A stretch of 16,513 nucleotides of DNA. Origin: CAXTPV01 sp964249405. GTDB lineage: Bacteria > Pseudomonadota > Alphaproteobacteria > Acetobacterales > Acetobacteraceae. A model generated the notes under the pieces. That model was not told the origin of the DNA. It was given only the letters and a program-made list of their open reading frames with translations, and made no database searches. Numbering within the stretch: the stretch's first letter is position 1; each line of letters starts with the position of its first letter. The stretch lies in NCBI GenBank assembly GCA_964249405.1, contig CAXUBX010000074.1, positions 1 through 16,513 of the forward strand, in the 5' to 3' direction. A program made the translations under genes and the position numbers. Below, piece after piece: positions 14,300-16,513 of this stretch.

Positions 14300-15787
14300 T
14301 CAGCGGAACGCCGCGCGGGCGGCGAGCACCCGCTCCTCCGGCGCCGTGACCGGCAGGGGCGGACCGAGATCGGCACCCTGCCAGCCGGCGCCGAAGGCGC
14401 GGTAGAGCCCGACCGCGTCCTCCAGGAGCGCGAGATCGCTCACCGCCGCCGCGTCGTCCGCCGCGAACACGGTGCGCTCCGCCGTGAGCACGTCGAGGAA
14501 GCCGATCAGCCCGTGGGCGTAGAGCACGTCGGAGCGCTGCAGCGCGAGCGCGCTGTCCGACGCCGCGCGGGCCAGCGCGCGGCTCCGCTCGCGGTCGGTC
14601 GCGTAGGCGGTGAGGCCGTCCTCCACCTCGCGGAAGGCGTCGAGCACGGTCTGCTCGTAGGCGAGGCGCGCCTCCTCGGCCTGGGCCCGCGCGGCGCGCA
14701 CCTGGGCGCGGAGGCGGCCGCCCTCGTAGATCGGCGCCGTCGCCGAGAGCGTCGCCTGCCACAGGAGATTGGCTCCGCTGAACACCTGCCGCACCTCGCT
14801 CGCGGTCGGCTCCAGCGTCAGCGGGATGGTGAACTGCGGGTAGAGATCGGCGACCGCGACGCCGACCCGCGCCACCGCCATCGCGTATTGCCGCTCCGCC
14901 GTCCTGATGTCGGGGCGGTTCGCGATCACCGAGGACGGCAGGGTCGCGGGCATCGGCGGGATCCGCGGCAGCGGTCCCGGCCGTTCGAGCGTCGCCACGT
15001 CGCGCTCCGGCAGCTGTCCGGTCAGCACGCCGAGCGCGTGCGCCGCGTCGTCCACGGCGGCCCGGAGCGGCGGCAACGTCGCCTGCTCGCTCTCGAGCTC
15101 GGCCTGCTGCTGGGCGACCTGGAGACTGGTGCCGAGCCCCTGCCGGAACAGGCGGCTCACGAGCGCGAACGCGTCGGCGGTCGCGTGGACGTTGCGCTCG
15201 GCGATCGCGAGCCGGTCCTGGCTCGCGCGCAGCGTCGCGTAGCTGTCCGCGACATCGGCCAGCAGGCTCACCAGGACGCCGCGACGATCCTCGATCGAGA
15301 CGTCGACGGCGCGTTCCGAGACCTCCACCTCCCGGCGCACCCGCCCGAACACGTCGATCTCCCAGGAAGCCGTGAAGCCGAGCTGCCACTGCTTGTTGAA
15401 GGTGGAGGTGTCGTCCGGCAGCGGCGGATATTCGAGATTGATCGGATAGTGCTGCTCGCCGAACGACGCGGCGCCCGAGAGCTGCGGATAGAACGAGGCT
15501 TCCGCCTCGCGCTCGTCGGCGCGGGCCTCGGCGATCCGCTCGGTCGCGCGCCGCAGGTCGAGATTGCCGCGGATCGCCTCTGCGACCAGCGCGTCGAGCG
15601 TCGGGTCGCTGAATGCCGCCCACCAGGTGCGGAGCGAGGCCGCGGTCCGCTCGAGCGCGGCCTCCGTCGGCGGTCGATCGCCGAAGAAGGCCGGCGCCGG
15701 CGGGTGATCCGGGTCGTAGGCCGGCCCCACGGTGCACGATCCCGCCGCGAGCAGCGGCAGGACCAGGACGGCGCGCGCGCGCCGCAA
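14300..15787 (-). CDS. NodT-family outer-membrane efflux lipoprotein
   Basis: A TolC/OprM-like outer-membrane channel subunit, 495 residues from the chosen start. The lipobox AGSC with Cys18 is followed by TVGPAY, the typical NodT/OprM start, then PDHPPAPAFF and WWAAFSDPTLDALVAEA. The two outer-membrane-efflux repeats show LRRATERIAEARADEREAEASFYPQLS, NRPDIRTAERQYAMA and LSATAPIYEGGRLRAQV. It partners the adjacent HlyD-type protein for export through both membranes. TTG at 15787 lies one base after the upstream gene's stop and gives a compact signal peptide (MRRARAVLVLPLLAAGSC). ATG at 15841 or GTG at 15847 would add 18-20 polar residues and overlap the fusion protein gene. The substrate is unknown. 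Confidence 0.9.
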   Translation of the reverse strand: MRRARAVLVLPLLAAGSCTVGPAYDPDHPPAPAFFGDRPPTEAALERTAASLRTWWAAFSDPTLDALVAEAIRGNLDLRRATERIAEARADEREAEASFYPQLSGAASFGEQHYPINLEYPPLPDDTSTFNKQWQLGFTASWEIDVFGRVRREVEVSERAVDVSIEDRRGVLVSLLADVADSYATLRASQDRLAIAERNVHATADAFALVSRLFRQGLGTSLQVAQQQAELESEQATLPPLRAAVDDAAHALGVLTGQLPERDVATLERPGPLPRIPPMPATLPSSVIANRPDIRTAERQYAMAVARVGVAVADLYPQFTIPLTLEPTASEVRQVFSGANLLWQATLSATAPIYEGGRLRAQVRAARAQAEEARLAYEQTVLDAFREVEDGLTAYATDRERSRALARAASDSALALQRSDVLYAHGLIGFLDVLTAERTVFAADDAAAVSDLALLEDAVGLYRAFGAGWQGADLGPPLPVTAPEERVLAARAAFR

Positions 15788-15788
15788 G

Positions 15789-16513
15789 TCAGAGGTGGTC
15801 CTGCAGCCAGGTGGTGAGCCGTCCGTGCGCGCGGATCGCATCCCCACCCACCGCGACGGACGCGGTCATGCCGGCCGCCAGCATGATCCCGGGCGGCACG
15901 TGGTCGATCCGGATCCGCACGGGGATCCGTTGCGCGAGGCGGACCCAGGTGAACACCGGGTTCACGTCCTGCAGACCCTGCCGGTCGGGAGAGCCGTTCT
16001 GGTCGTTGATGCCGCGCGCGATGCTCTCGACATGGCCGCCGAGCGGCGCGCGGTAGCCCATCAGCCGGATCTCCGCCGGATCCCCGACATGCACGCGGGC
16101 GATCTTCGTCTCCTCGAAATAGGCGTAGATCCAGAAGCTGTCGGCGTCGATGATCGCGAGCCGCGACGCGCCCGGCGCCACGTAGTCGCCGACCCGGAGC
16201 AGGAGATTGGTGACGTAGCCGTTCACCGGCGCGTAGAGCACGGTGCGCTGGAGATTGAGCGACGCGGTGTCGCGGGACGCGGCGGCGCTGTCGACGGAGG
16301 CCTCGGCGACCGCGGAGGAGTTCCGGAACTGCTCCTCCTCCTCGGCCGACACGATGCCCGACAGACCCTGCCGGCGCCGCACGTCGCTCTGCCGCAGCGA
16401 CAGCTGCTGCTTCGCGCTTTCGAGGCTGGCCTCGGCGCCCGCGAGCGCCAGCCGATAGCGGGACGGGTCGATCGCGAACAGCGCGTCGCCCTTGTGGACG
16501 AAGCTGTTGTCGT
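15789..16513 (-). CDS. HlyD/EmrA-type periplasmic membrane fusion protein (partial)
   Basis: The frame is open to the right edge, so the N-terminus (membrane anchor and first lipoyl half) is outside the window. From the edge one reads DNSFVHKGDALFAIDPSRY, the end of the first barrel-sandwich half. Then comes an alpha-hairpin (LALAGAEASLESAKQQLSLR ... FRNSSAVAEASVDSAAASRD), the second half (TVLYAPVNGYVTNLLLRVGD), and the beta-barrel (FWIYAYFEETKIARVHVGDPAEIRLMGYR). The C-terminal VFTWVRLAQRIPVRIRIDHVPP is typical of the EmrA/AaeA group. This group works with an MFS or AaeB/FUSC-type pump rather than RND, so the pump is probably encoded beyond the edge. It is immediately upstream of the NodT gene, in one operon. 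Confidence 0.9.
   Translation of the reverse strand, partial: DNSFVHKGDALFAIDPSRYRLALAGAEASLESAKQQLSLRQSDVRRRQGLSGIVSAEEEEQFRNSSAVAEASVDSAAASRDTASLNLQRTVLYAPVNGYVTNLLLRVGDYVAPGASRLAIIDADSFWIYAYFEETKIARVHVGDPAEIRLMGYRAPLGGHVESIARGINDQNGSPDRQGLQDVNPVFTWVRLAQRIPVRIRIDHVPPGIMLAAGMTASVAVGGDAIRAHGRLTTWLQDHL

Overview
The window comes from a high-GC proteobacterium, most likely an alphaproteobacterium of the Rhodospirillales/Acetobacterales type. The clues are the GC-rich coding sequence, the hisC-tyrA pair, and a complete hopanoid operon in the order hpnA-B-C-D-E-shc-hpnG. No rRNA or tRNA was seen that would fix the taxon. Layout: (1) 1-1017 is the lower-GC, frameshifted remnant of a Mu-like phage tail tape-measure gene on the minus strand, followed by about 350 bases with no recognisable gene. 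(2) 1372-1527 is a tiny lipoprotein gene, convergent with a zinc-dependent alcohol dehydrogenase (1556-2641, minus). (3) After a cluster of GC-rich hairpins come tyrA and hisC (2793-4764, minus), an overlapping pair for the last steps of tyrosine/phenylalanine synthesis. (4) Divergent from hisC, with a 51-base gap, is the hopanoid operon on the plus strand (4816-12821). (5) 12822-14151 holds a TenA/PqqC-fold gene behind a perfect LacI-type palindrome, a second hairpin cluster, and a 39-residue orphan peptide gene. (6) 14300-16513 (minus) encodes an efflux pair: a NodT-type outer-membrane lipoprotein and the C-terminal part of an HlyD/EmrA-type membrane fusion protein that runs off the right edge. 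The hopanoid operon is a nearly complete route from farnesyl diphosphate to the C30 hopanoid and on into side-chain processing. HpnC, HpnD and HpnE make squalene from two farnesyl diphosphates through presqualene diphosphate and hydroxysqualene. Shc cyclises squalene to hopene/diplopterol. HpnG removes adenine from adenosylhopane. HpnA and HpnB are the conserved but less understood epimerase-like and glycosyltransferase-like members. HpnH, which makes adenosylhopane, is not in the window. Genes hpnA to hpnE are joined by 4-base NTGA stop/start overlaps, which points to strict translational coupling. The most unusual structure is between shc and hpnG. Here a 14-base tandem repeat, each unit beginning ATGA (one unit CTGA), makes a chain of 5-codon mini-ORFs. 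Each mini-ORF's stop overlaps the next start, and the chain ends exactly on the hpnG start codon. It looks like an amplified ATGA coupling junction. Other points worth a second look are the LacI-type operator palindrome before the TenA-like gene, the apparent loss of the TenA catalytic cysteine, the uncharacterised 39-residue peptide ending in Gly-Tyr-Tyr, and two REP-like hairpin clusters sharing a core.
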